In this document: piece after piece, positions 15,643-23,768 of the stretch
Numbering within the stretch: position 1 is the stretch's first letter
How the letters are laid out: every line of letters begins with the position of its first letter
Assembly: GCF_019793435.1 (NCBI RefSeq)
Contig: NZ_JAILYH010000023.1
Location: 33,285-97,284, forward strand
DNA length: 64,000 nt
Direction of reading: 5' to 3'
DNA from: Rhizobium redzepovicii
GTDB lineage: Bacteria > Pseudomonadota > Alphaproteobacteria > Rhizobiales > Rhizobiaceae
Notes under the pieces: model-generated
What the model was told of the DNA's origin: nothing
What the model saw: the letters and a program-made list of their open reading frames with translations, nothing else
The model's database searches: none
Translations under genes and position numbers: made by a program

Positions 15643-18606
15643 ATGCTTGTGTTCGAAACGGACGAAGGTCCGGTCCACTTCAACAACACCCCAAATCCGC
15701 AAAGCGTCGCGAAGGGAGGCAGGATTGGGCGGTCGGTGAAGGCGGCCTGCAAGATGTTGGAGGAGCTGCAACACCATATTCCTATCGACGACACCATCAA
15801 AAGCGCGATGGACTTGATTTTGGACTCGAACGTTATTCTCTCTGCGTGGTGGTTTTACGGCAAGGAGAGTGCTGTTCACAAAGAGGTCTGCCGCTATTTC
15901 GTGATGGAGACCACCTTTGGCTTTGACCTCTACGAAAGGCTGGACGCGGTCGGATCGTTTAGCTTTCTGGAGAAGCTCAAGCCCTCTGCGCGACGTCACG
16001 CCGATGGCGCGATTATGCGGCTGTTGGCACCTTTCGTCATCTCCTCCGCCGGAGTGGACTCCGTGGACAGTGCGCCGCTGGAATTTATCAATTCGGTAGT
16101 GGACACCTATCGGACTGATGACGGGCGTCATTGGAGAAGGGAGGTCTTTGGATCGTCAGAAATCGTGACGCAATGCGCAAAGAACGTCATCACCGGTCTC
16201 TATAAAATCTACGGTGACCGCGACCTTCTGATAAAATCGAGCGTAGGTCGGCGTGCGGGGGCGGCCGTTGGTTCCAAGATTTGGGACCAACTCCGCACCT
16301 CAACCGATCCTTTAGACCAAGAAGTTGTGGCACTTGCCGATGTCGCCCTCCTCAAAACGACGATTCCACCAAAAGGTATCCAGCAGGCATGTTACGACAT
16401 TCTTTCGTGGTTGCGGTCTGGATACCCCGGAATGTCTCTCCTTGACGTTCTGACCTCGAAAGCACGACCTGTTTCCTTCACCGAATTCTTGAAGCAGCGG
16501 AACGGGAGCATAACGAACTACGTCATAGCCCAATCCACATACGTTAAGCGACTTCTTGATCATTTCACCGGCCAAATGGTCGATAAAAACCCAGTGCTGA
16601 TGGTCTATCCGCTGATTTCCGAAGCCGAAATGGCCTTGACTAAAGCGGCTGGTCCACCGGCTAACAAAAAGCCTAGCCATTCCAAAGCGCGACCCTTGCC
16701 CATCAAGCTGTTCGCTCTCGTTCGCGAAATTCTATCGGAAGGCGAGGGCGGATGGCCTGGGCAATCCGGCCACTTCAACGTCGAACTCATGATCGATGGC
16801 AAACCGCAGACTATATTTTGCCCGGTTATTCCAACGCTCCTCTTATGCGCAACGCATTTGCCACTGCGGATCGGTCAATGGCGCAGATTGGACAGTGGGG
16901 AAGGCGACAGAGTCCAGTTCAACTCCGACACGGGTCAATGGGAGGATAACCCAGGTCACCTAGCAGGATTCTGGGCCGCGGAAGAAGACGGAACCGACGT
17001 GCCTACCCATGGATACGCCCACCGGTTCGAGGAAAGCACTACCACAGGCATTTTCGTAAACACCAACAAGACCGGTTCGCCATACGTACTGCCCTGGCAG
17101 CACGAGTTCATTCTCGGAAGGCTTTGGGCTCTCCGACAGTGGCAGCAGGAATACAACCCGATTGACGATGCTATCGGTCCCGATGAGTATCTGGACACGC
17201 CGGACAGAACGCCTGAGCGCACAAAGCGCGGCATGCCTCGAATCCACGCGCTCTTCAGGCTGTTTCCAACGTCGGATCGGCCGTTCAAAGGTAGAATTGT
17301 CACAGCGTCGGAAGTAGGCCACGCTTGGCAACATGTCATGGCGGAGGCCCAGCGCCGCTGGAACGAACGCGAACCGTCCAATCAGATTGACATCATAAAA
17401 ATCAACTCCACCACGGGACAGCCATGGGGTTGTATCTACAATCTCCACGGGCTGCGGGTACGCGGATTGACCGACCTCTACCGCGCCCGCGTCCCCATGG
17501 AAATCCTGAGCAAGCTAGTGGCCGGGCATGCCACGTTTATGATGACCAGATATTACCTCGAGTGGGACCCGGACAAGGTCCATCAAATGTTGGAGGCAGG
17601 AGCGATCGAAGCCGCCGCCCAGCATCAGCGAGAGCTAATTGATGGTCTGAAGTCGTGGAACTACGAGCAGGCTCGCAAGAGGACGGTGGCCCTTGAAGCC
17701 GCCGCGATCGAAGAGGCAGTCCTGTCGCCCTCGAAACTGGAATATTGCAACGTCGATATCGGAATGTGCCCGTTCGATTGCACTCGGTGCTGGGACGGCG
17801 GTCCCATCGATCGGAAAGAAACTGTAAAGAACGGTCCTGACAAGCATACCTACAAATCTGTGCCAACGCGGAATTGCGTCATTTGCCGACATTTCGTGAC
17901 GGGACCGGAGTGGATGAACCAGCTTGAATGGTACGGTTCGAAGCTGTGTGAGCAACGTCAGCATCTTGCGTTGGTCGAGCGGGAGTGCAACGCAAAGGCA
18001 GACGAATTGCGCGCCCAGCTCGATAGTGGCGCGATCGCGAAGGCTGAGTATCTGCAGAAGTACGACGCATTGCAATCCGAGTTGATACCCGTACTCGAAG
18101 AGCAGGAATTAGTTCAGCAGGGCATTTTCAACACCGAAGTTCTACTGGCCGCATGTGCGAAGCTCCTTGACGAAATGAAGCCGGGTGACGCACCCGCACT
18201 CATAGTATACGACCGGGAGCGGGTCACCGAGTTTGTCGAAGTCGATCATTTCGAATTCTCGCTCTTCATGTCGGCCGCCGCGAGACATTATCCGATCCTT
18301 GGCAATCCGCGTATTCGCAACGAGCTCACCAATCATCTGAACCGGATAGCTTTCGCCGGCGGCATTGTTCCCCCCGAACTCGATTTCAAGTCCACTGAAG
18401 CGCAGAGGCGGAAATCTGCGGACCTTCTTGCCGACCTCATGGTGAGGCGCACCACGGCATTGCAACGCAAACAATTGGTCGATGGAAGTTCCCGGCTTCA
18501 AGATTTCGGTATTCGCACCGAGATGCAGGCGCTTGTCTCGAGCGTAATGGACGAGTCATTTAGTCTGGACCGGCGGGAATCCTTGCTGCTGGAGGCCCAA
18601 GCATGA
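15643..18606 (+). CDS. gmtZ: Large recombinase-like protein, GmtZ-like (VPA1269 family)
   Basis: A 987-aa protein. ATG 15643 is preferred (AGGAG 6 bases upstream) over the in-frame TTG that abuts the gmtY stop. The middle carries a degenerate tyrosine-recombinase core: LPLRIGQWRRL, then LHGLRVRGLTDLY and AGHATFMMTRYYLEW (about residues 605-650). Next comes a cysteine cluster (CNVDIGMCPFDCTRC ... NCVICRHF, about 700-765) that probably binds zinc, then a coiled-coil-rich C-terminus. Size and layout match the VPA1269/GmtZ family. Two recombinases in one operon may act as a heteromer. The gmtX ATG overlaps its stop. Confidence 0.78.
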   Translation: MLVFETDEGPVHFNNTPNPQSVAKGGRIGRSVKAACKMLEELQHHIPIDDTIKSAMDLILDSNVILSAWWFYGKESAVHKEVCRYFVMETTFGFDLYERLDAVGSFSFLEKLKPSARRHADGAIMRLLAPFVISSAGVDSVDSAPLEFINSVVDTYRTDDGRHWRREVFGSSEIVTQCAKNVITGLYKIYGDRDLLIKSSVGRRAGAAVGSKIWDQLRTSTDPLDQEVVALADVALLKTTIPPKGIQQACYDILSWLRSGYPGMSLLDVLTSKARPVSFTEFLKQRNGSITNYVIAQSTYVKRLLDHFTGQMVDKNPVLMVYPLISEAEMALTKAAGPPANKKPSHSKARPLPIKLFALVREILSEGEGGWPGQSGHFNVELMIDGKPQTIFCPVIPTLLLCATHLPLRIGQWRRLDSGEGDRVQFNSDTGQWEDNPGHLAGFWAAEEDGTDVPTHGYAHRFEESTTTGIFVNTNKTGSPYVLPWQHEFILGRLWALRQWQQEYNPIDDAIGPDEYLDTPDRTPERTKRGMPRIHALFRLFPTSDRPFKGRIVTASEVGHAWQHVMAEAQRRWNEREPSNQIDIIKINSTTGQPWGCIYNLHGLRVRGLTDLYRARVPMEILSKLVAGHATFMMTRYYLEWDPDKVHQMLEAGAIEAAAQHQRELIDGLKSWNYEQARKRTVALEAAAIEEAVLSPSKLEYCNVDIGMCPFDCTRCWDGGPIDRKETVKNGPDKHTYKSVPTRNCVICRHFVTGPEWMNQLEWYGSKLCEQRQHLALVERECNAKADELRAQLDSGAIAKAEYLQKYDALQSELIPVLEEQELVQQGIFNTEVLLAACAKLLDEMKPGDAPALIVYDRERVTEFVEVDHFEFSLFMSAAARHYPILGNPRIRNELTNHLNRIAFAGGIVPPELDFKSTEAQRRKSADLLADLMVRRTTALQRKQLVDGSSRLQDFGIRTEMQALVSSVMDESFSLDRRESLLLEAQA

Positions 18607-19277
18607 CATCGCGTATCGCGGATATCATCAAGGTCGCCGACAAGAAATGTCTCGCCCTGACGGAGCAGGAACCTGAGGCGAATACGATCTCTCACCGCAA
18701 CATGCGGATGTTGTGGACCATATGCCAAGGCTTGGTAGGTCGCCCTAAACCGCTCAAGCCGACAGTCCCTCTGATCATCGAGGAAGGCATCGCGAAATAT
18801 GGCGAGGACGTCTTTCCGATGACCAGCACCATCTACAACGACTACCCGGACATTCCCCGAATTTGGCGGGAGGCTTACGTGTCGATCAGGAATATGCAAT
18901 CGGTGGACCCGATGGCGAGGAAAGACTTGGACAAAGTCGACACGTCCATCATGAGCGAAGGGGACCGCTACAACTTCCTGGAAATTCGACGGCTGTTGGA
19001 GGAAACCGAACAACAGAATGCTGCCATGCGTGCGATCGTTCGCCGGAAAGGCCCGGATGAGGAATCCCCCAGGCTCGACGCTATTGTAGACGGCCTAAAC
19101 ATCTGGGTGGCTCGTATGGACCGACTTGGTTTCGGTCTGGATGAAGTGAGCCTGCATGTAACAGGCAGGACGCGTCCGGGGACGATCATCATGGACGCCG
19201 ATCTGTTCAAGGACATAAAGAATTTCGTCGATGAACAGTTGCAGGCCCGGAAATTGCGGCGTTCGACAGACGGCTGA
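18603..19277 (+). CDS. gmtX: GmtX-like protein, third gene of the mobile trio
   Basis: A 224-aa soluble protein with ATGA overlap to gmtZ, so it is translated with it. Residues about 45-95 look like a helix-turn-helix region (KPTVPLIIEEGIAKYGE ... STIYNDYPDIPRIWREAY), and residues about 125-145 form a polar helix that may be coiled coil. No catalytic motif is seen. Position, length and partners match GmtX, whose role in mobility is not known; DNA binding or control of the recombinases is the obvious guess. Confidence 0.72.
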   Translation: MTSRIADIIKVADKKCLALTEQEPEANTISHRNMRMLWTICQGLVGRPKPLKPTVPLIIEEGIAKYGEDVFPMTSTIYNDYPDIPRIWREAYVSIRNMQSVDPMARKDLDKVDTSIMSEGDRYNFLEIRRLLEETEQQNAAMRAIVRRKGPDEESPRLDAIVDGLNIWVARMDRLGFGLDEVSLHVTGRTRPGTIIMDADLFKDIKNFVDEQLQARKLRRSTDG

Positions 19278-19767
19278 CGGAGCGATTGAGGTGGAGATGG
19301 TCAAGGTATCACCGACGCTGTGGCGGCGTTGAGGGCCGTCGACCGAGTTGTGACATTGGTAGAGCCCGTGACGTTACCAAAGGTTTCCCTCGCTCATGAG
19401 CTGGAGGATGAAGATTAGCCGCTGGTCTGCAAGAAGCGAACAGCACCACGCAATTTAGACAAATGTTTTGGTAGGGAGGAGGAGCCCGAGCAATGCACCC
19501 ATGGTCATGCCCTTTTCTTCGCGATGCGTTCAGGCCCATTGAGGAACCGGCGTCAGTAACACCTGGTTCAGTCTTCTCGTTTAGGTCACCTTCACAAGGT
19601 AGGTGGTGGAGGCGATCGAGGCCGACGGGCCAGGTGTCATCCTCCAATTTCCACTATCCGCGTCCATTCAAGGTTTTCCAAAGAAATAAGGGCAACGACG
19701 ACGTGACCCTGAATCTACAACCTGTAATATAGGGTGCGCGAATCGAGGCAGAGGTTGCGAGAACCTG
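19278..19767. other. 490-base gap between gmtX and tcmP
   Basis: No gene is supported here. A GGAGGAGGAG site near 19479 precedes an ATG at 19493 and a 79-codon frame, but the translation is rich in R, P, S and F with no domain and looks like chance. The gap probably holds the end of the trio transcript and the promoter of tcmP. No strong terminator hairpin was seen. Confidence 0.4.
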
Positions 19768-20682
19768 ATGAAGTCGTTGAACGATCACGAGTTTGGTGGG
19801 CAGCATACTGAGATAAAGCTTGAAATTGTCGAAAAATACCTCAAGGCATATTCCATTGCCTTGCGCCACAAGTTCAACTCGCTGTGGTACATCGACGCCT
19901 TCGCCGGAACAGGTTCGCGGACTGTACGGATCGAGGCGAAGGATGGTGATCTCTTTGACGAGCCCGTTCCGGAGCGCGTCGAGAGCCGCAGAGGCTCGGC
20001 AAAAATCGCCTTGGACATTGAGCCGAAGTTCGACCGCCTGATCTTCATGGAACGAAAGCCCGCGCATTGCACGGCTCTGGAGATGCTCAAGTCGTCGCAT
20101 CCTGATCGTGATATCCATGTTCTGAACGGCGATGCAAACGCCTTCATCCAAGCGAATATCAACCGAGTGAACTGGTCTTCTCGGCGAGCCATAATGTTTC
20201 TCGATCCATATGGAATGGAAGTCGCATGGGAAACGTTGCAGGCAATCGCCAGGACCAAGGCGATCGACGTTTGGTTCCTGTTTCCTCTATCAGGGCTTTA
20301 CCGACAGGCCGCGCGGAACATCAGCGCTGTCGATGCAACCAAACGCAAGGTGTTGACCAACATGCTCGGTACCGACGAATGGGAGGCCGAGCTCTACAGT
20401 TCGGTGCCTCCGTCAACGGACCTCCTCGGTGCTCTCGATGCCCCAGAGGAACGCCAGCGAAATGCAGACGTGGCGGGCCTTGAAGCCTACGTTAAGCGAC
20501 GGCTCGAAACGATTTTCCCATTGGTCGCCGACCCTTTTCCCCTACCACCACAACGGAAGCCGCAACGGTTTTCGCTGTTCTTCGCGGCGTCAAATCCATC
20601 GCCAAAGGCTATTGACTTAGCGAACCGGTTCGCGCGTCACATTATCGATGCCGGCATCTCGTCCCACGTACGACCGCGATAA
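19768..20682 (+). CDS. tcmP: Three-Cys-motif partner protein TcmP
   Basis: A 304-aa protein with the opening typical of TcmP (HEFGGQHTEIKLEIVEKYL). A methyltransferase-like Rossmann core is suggested by DAFAGTG at 43-49 and FLDPYGMEV at about 144-152. TcmP is defined by its pairing with the Gp37/Gp68 family, which lies here as its neighbour on the opposite strand. The two genes converge and their coding regions overlap by 46 bases (20637-20682). The biochemical role of the pair is not established; association with mobile DNA suggests DNA or RNA modification, or defence. Confidence 0.8.
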   Translation: MKSLNDHEFGGQHTEIKLEIVEKYLKAYSIALRHKFNSLWYIDAFAGTGSRTVRIEAKDGDLFDEPVPERVESRRGSAKIALDIEPKFDRLIFMERKPAHCTALEMLKSSHPDRDIHVLNGDANAFIQANINRVNWSSRRAIMFLDPYGMEVAWETLQAIARTKAIDVWFLFPLSGLYRQAARNISAVDATKRKVLTNMLGTDEWEAELYSSVPPSTDLLGALDAPEERQRNADVAGLEAYVKRRLETIFPLVADPFPLPPQRKPQRFSLFFAASNPSPKAIDLANRFARHIIDAGISSHVRPR

Positions 20683-21386
20683 GACCGGCCGGTCTTCTTT
20701 TTGTTGAAGCCGCCCCATTGCTTGAAGAAAAAAGCCGTGTCGGAGTCGGTGCAAAGGTCGAAGATTTCATCGATCCAGGCTGGGTCCATTGGCCGCGCGT
20801 TCGGGCCCGACTCGCCTCCGACAATTGCCCAGTGGATGCCTTCCAGGCTACCGCTCGCCACGGAGCCAATCAGTGGTTCGAAGGAAACGAAACGAATTGC
20901 TGCCGGGACTTCGCGCAGCTCATTGAGCCGGTGGATGACCTTGCCATCCTCCACGCTCGCTCCCAACCAGACATTCGGCAGAACGTTGAACCCGCTTCGG
21001 AGAACGGCTGCCATTCGGTCCGGCCTTTTGGTGAGGATTTGGTAGGTGTGGCGCGGGGTCTGTGCCATCACCGACCAGACCTTTCTGATGAATTCGACCG
21101 GCACGTTAGGGTGGAAAAGGTCCGACATCGAGTTCACAAATACATTCCGAGGCCGGGCCCAGCCCAGGGGAACCTGGAGAGCGGTCTCGTCGAGGAAGAG
21201 TGCGCCAGTCCATTTGGCGCGGCCGCCCGATTTGCGGGTTAGGCCCCGATACTTGTCTACGCCCATGGCTTCAAGCCGAGCGGCCATGCGCATGGCATAG
21301 CAGTTGGTGCAGCCGGAACTCATGATGGAGCAGCCCGCTACCGGGTTCCAAGTCGCGTCGGTCCATTCGATCGTCGTGTCGGCCAT
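20637..21386 (-). CDS. Phage Gp37/Gp68 family (DUF5131) protein with three-Cys motif
   Basis: A 249-aa protein beginning MADTTIEWTDATWNPVAGC. It has the family's cysteine motif C19-x6-C26-x2-C29 (CSIMSSGCTNC), thought to hold a metal cluster as in radical-SAM-like proteins. ATG 21386 has GGAG 6 bases upstream and was preferred over an in-frame TTG at 21398. The last 15 codons overlap the end of tcmP on the other strand, so convergent transcripts could pair. The enzymatic activity of the family is unproven. Confidence 0.82.
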   Translation of the reverse strand: MADTTIEWTDATWNPVAGCSIMSSGCTNCYAMRMAARLEAMGVDKYRGLTRKSGGRAKWTGALFLDETALQVPLGWARPRNVFVNSMSDLFHPNVPVEFIRKVWSVMAQTPRHTYQILTKRPDRMAAVLRSGFNVLPNVWLGASVEDGKVIHRLNELREVPAAIRFVSFEPLIGSVASGSLEGIHWAIVGGESGPNARPMDPAWIDEIFDLCTDSDTAFFFKQWGGFNKKKTGRSYRGRTWDEMPASIM

Positions 21387-21666
21387 CAGGAGCTCCAAAG
21401 TTGCGGGCTATTGTATCATGTTTGGTAAAGAAAGCCCTAAGCTACAGCTCATCCAGCCGAGCGGGCGGAAAGCCCGATGTCGCCGTCCTGTGATCGAAGC
21501 TGCTTGTTCACATCGCGCAAAATCGTCATGTCTGATGCACGATGTCCTGGTGAACGTCAGGCTCGGAGGTATTAATTGACCGCAGTGCTTCTTGCCCGCC
21601 AGCTCTGCAAAACCTAAGAGCCTACAACCTGCCGTCTTGGCCATTTGGAAAGTAGTCGAACGATCT

Positions 21667-22800
21667 ATGCCCACAAATGTCTGCTATCAATGCTTTGGCG
21701 ACGATGACCTTCGCCAAATGATCCGGGGTTGCGCAGGACCGCGCGGGTGCGAGTTCTGCGGTCGCAAAGACGCGGCAACGATGCCGATAGACGACGTTAC
21801 TGACTTCATACTCGAACGGATACAGGGCTCGTTTTCGAGAGCCGTGGACGAGTTACCGTATGACGGTCGGGAGGGTGGTTTCCAGGCCTGGAACATCGAC
21901 AGTTGGGATATGATAGGTGAGAAGTTGGCAATCGAGCTTCCGCGCGATTGTTCCGGCCGTTTGTACCAGGCCCTGGTTGACGGCATCGGAGATGACCAAT
22001 GGTGCGAATTCGATTGGCTGGCACTAGAGCCCGACGAAAGCCTCAGGTTCTCGTGGAACCAGTTCTGCGAGATTACCAAGCACCGCCGAAGGTTTTTCTT
22101 CCACGACATAAATAGGTCGACCGGTTACGAACCGGACCGGCGGTCTCCGCTTGAGTTCCTCACCGAGGTTTGCAACCACGCAGAAGGCCTTGGGCTGATC
22201 GTGGACAAGCCGATCGGGCTCACTCTTTACAGAGCGCGCGCCCGACAGTTCAGGCGACCCTTTCGGCTGGCCGCGGACCTTGGGCCACCGCCAGCGGAGT
22301 ATGCAACACAATCAAACCGGATGAACCCTCCGGGTATTCCCATGTTCTATGGTGCGGATCGTCGCAAGCTTGCACTGGCGGAAATACGCGATTCCATGGC
22401 CTCCGTGGGGAGGTTCGGAACCACGCGAACAATCCGGATAATGGACTTGGCGTCATTGCCGCGTGTGCCCGGCTTCTTTTCCACGGCACCTCGGATCGAC
22501 CGTCTGGTGCTGCGCTTCTTGCGCGCCTTCGCCGAACTGATCATTCAACCCGTAGAACGAGATAACCGCGTGAACGTGGATTACATCCCGACGCAGGTCT
22601 TCACCGAGTTTCTCCGCGATTTCGATTTTGAAGGAGGGAAGATCGATGGGCTTCGGTACCGGAGCGCCACTGGAGAGCGAGGAACAAACTATGTGCTATT
22701 CGCCGACCAGAGCGCAGTTGCCGATGCCGTCATTCCCGAATCTTGGGAAACCCTCGACTCGTGGCTCAGGCTGACGGGGGTTTCGCAGGTCAACATGTGA
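21667..22800 (+). CDS. RES-domain protein with HEPN/RES-type zinc N-terminus
   Basis: A 377-aa protein. Residues 6-31 carry C6-x2-C9 and C28-x2-C31, a zinc-ribbon-like start seen in HEPN/RES N-terminal domains. Residues about 40-150 are helical. Residues about 185-350 form a RES domain: LTLYRARAR, then NRMNPPGIPMFYGA, then LALAEIR. RES proteins such as Xre-RES toxins break down NAD+. Here there is no adjacent Xre antitoxin, so it is either a stand-alone effector or held in check by its own N-terminal domain. ATG 21667 has a poor ribosome-binding site; an earlier TTG at 21592 is less likely. Confidence 0.78.
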   Translation: MPTNVCYQCFGDDDLRQMIRGCAGPRGCEFCGRKDAATMPIDDVTDFILERIQGSFSRAVDELPYDGREGGFQAWNIDSWDMIGEKLAIELPRDCSGRLYQALVDGIGDDQWCEFDWLALEPDESLRFSWNQFCEITKHRRRFFFHDINRSTGYEPDRRSPLEFLTEVCNHAEGLGLIVDKPIGLTLYRARARQFRRPFRLAADLGPPPAEYATQSNRMNPPGIPMFYGADRRKLALAEIRDSMASVGRFGTTRTIRIMDLASLPRVPGFFSTAPRIDRLVLRFLRAFAELIIQPVERDNRVNVDYIPTQVFTEFLRDFDFEGGKIDGLRYRSATGERGTNYVLFADQSAVADAVIPESWETLDSWLRLTGVSQVNM

Positions 22801-22847
22801 CCTTCCACAGTCGAGCCAGACCGCTCCTGCTCCGACCATGAGATCAA

Positions 22848-23027
22848 TCAAAGTATCGCAGCTGATACTTGAAAAGCAGCTCGGCGTTGGGTCGTGACCT
22901 TTTGCACCAGGACATGCGCGTACCCATAATCATTTCGGAAAATGACGATCTCACCTTCCGCAACGGCGTTGGTACGGTGGTTGTCCTCGAACCAGCCACC
23001 AGGGTCATCGACTTGATAGAATGACAT
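22848..23027 (-). CDS. Doubtful small ORF next to the tRNA gene
   Basis: 59 codons from ATG 23027; the frame is open further, to a TTG inside the tRNA 3' end. The translation (SFYQVDDPGGWFEDNHRTNA ... IVIFRNDYGYAHVLVQKV) looks protein-like, with alternating hydrophobic strands, but there is no known domain and no clear ribosome-binding site. It may be the 3' remnant of a larger gene that was cut when the island formed. It is the only frame worth noting between the RES gene and the tRNA. Confidence 0.3.
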   Translation of the reverse strand: MSFYQVDDPGGWFEDNHRTNAVAEGEIVIFRNDYGYAHVLVQKVTTQRRAAFQVSAAIL

Positions 23028-23114
23028 GCAATGCTTCGCTACGGCGACATTGGAGCCGTAGGGCTGCGACCAAACGCGTGCAGGTAGATGTCCTACTCCG
23101 AACTTCAAAGGAAG

Positions 23115-23416
23115 TGGTGTCCACAAGAGGATTCGAACCTCCGACCCCAGGATTCATACCACTTCGGCTTTAACCGCCGCCCGAGAGCGTTCGTGGTCTG
23201 GACTGTCCCTTCACCATGGGCCGAGGCCTTTAGGTGCTACCCATCCAGTCTCTACACCTTCAACGGATTTCTCCGAAGCTTGGCTCGGGATTGGCATGCT
23301 GAGAGTACAGCGAAGCGTTCCCCGAATTTGAGTAGATCGACTACAACCTTTCAGAGTGTAGCCCCCAATTTATGCAACCAGGAATCCTGTGCTCTATCCT
23401 GCTGAGCTATGTGGAC
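23115..23416 (-). tRNA. tRNA-Arg(CCU), interrupted by a group I intron
   Basis: Exons 23380-23416 (5', 37 nt) and 23115-23154 (3', 40 nt) join to a 77-nt tRNA with encoded CCA. The acceptor is GTCCACA/TGTGGAC, the D arm GCTC-AGCAGGATA-GAGC, the anticodon arm CAGGA-TTCCTAA-TCCTG, and the T arm GGAGG-TTCGAAT-CCTCT. The loop gives anticodon CCT, so it reads AGG arginine codons. The break falls directly after the anticodon's last base, as in the intron-bearing tRNA-Arg(CCU) known from Agrobacterium. The cloverleaf is complete, so the gene should work if the intron self-splices. Confidence 0.9.
23155..23379 (-). ncRNA. Group I intron (225 nt) in the tRNA-Arg(CCU) anticodon loop
   Basis: The 5' exon ends in T and the intron ends in G, the invariant group I boundaries. 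A run GGGGG about 15 nt inside the intron can pair with the 5' exon end TCCT, with a U.G pair at the splice site (P1). Conserved core-like pieces occur: GTAGAGACTGG and, later, GGGACAGTCCAGACCAC, the kind of sequence that forms P7 and the guanosine-binding site. There is no internal ORF, so no homing endonuclease. Length fits the small bacterial tRNA introns (about 200-250 nt). Confidence 0.85.
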
Positions 23417-23686
23417 GAACCTTCGTTCAAGATGGTTCGTAACCCATGCTCTCCCGAAGATCAACACCCCAGCTGCAACAGCGATCTGCTTGAACGGGTG
23501 ACTTCTCAAATTCGAAAATCAGCTACGCGAGACATCGTTCCGATTAGCTCTGCGGCAGGCTTTGCCCAGATTGCCGTGAACTGGCGTCCAATTTTCGTCA
23601 TTAGGGGCGGCAGTAAATTTACTGGTGCGCCGATGACCTGCCCTGCTGGGGATTTCGCCCAACCAGTAAACTTCCACACTATGAAA
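23417..23686. other. Non-coding stretch between the intact tRNA and the tRNA fragment
   Basis: No credible gene. It contains three CAGTAAA-type repeats near its right end (listed separately) and is bounded by an intact tRNA-Arg(CCU) on the left and a truncated tRNA 5' end on the right. Most likely the terminal part of the island. Confidence 0.5.
23611..23670. repeat. CAGTAAA repeats next to the tRNA fragment, possible recombinase-binding sites
   Basis: A perfect 14-bp palindrome CAGTAAATTTACTG lies at 23611-23624. TTTACTGG (23618-23625) is repeated inverted as CCAGTAAA at 23663-23670. This gives three copies of CAGTAAA within 60 bases, ending 16 bases from the tRNA fragment. Short repeated half-sites of this kind flank crossover sites of tyrosine recombinases. 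The function is inferred. Confidence 0.4.
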
Positions 23687-23715
23687 GGTACTCTATCCTG
23701 CTGAGCTACGGGACC
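23687..23715 (-). pseudogene. 5' fragment (29 nt) of a tRNA gene, probable integration scar
   Basis: Reads GGTCCCG-TA-GCTC-AGCAGGATA-GAGT-A-CC, that is acceptor, D arm and the first bases of the anticodon stem, and then loses tRNA character. No matching CGGGACC 3' acceptor strand exists in the next 300 bases. The D arm is identical to that of the intact tRNA-Arg(CCU) at 23115-23416 (an 18-bp identical run, 23392-23409 and 23691-23708). The likeliest origin is the resident tRNA-Arg(CCU), cut by island insertion; its identity cannot be proven from 29 nt. Confidence 0.65.
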
Positions 23716-23735
23716 ACTGGATGCCATGCATACAA

Positions 23736-23760
23736 AAGGCTTGGCGCGAAGCCAAGCCTT
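23736..23760 (-). terminator. Rho-independent terminator of the M20 amidohydrolase gene
   Basis: Perfect 10-bp arms AAGGCTTGGC/GCCAAGCCTT with a 5-nt loop, followed on the minus strand by TTG after the TT of the arm (CCTTTTG). It lies 8 bases past the amidohydrolase stop and before the tRNA fragment. Confidence 0.75.
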
Positions 23761-23768
23761 AATTCTTG

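Noticed and set aside
19493..19732. 79-codon frame after a strong GGAGGAGGAG site
   Set aside because: The translation has no domain and biased composition; the purine run alone is not enough.
20718..21242. 174-codon frame opposite the Gp37/Gp68 gene
   Set aside because: Shadow frame; the minus strand carries the conserved cysteine motif and family sequence.
1..23715. CRISPR array or insertion sequence in the island
   Set aside because: No regularly spaced direct repeats and no transposase with terminal inverted repeats were found; the only mobility genes are the recombinase trio.
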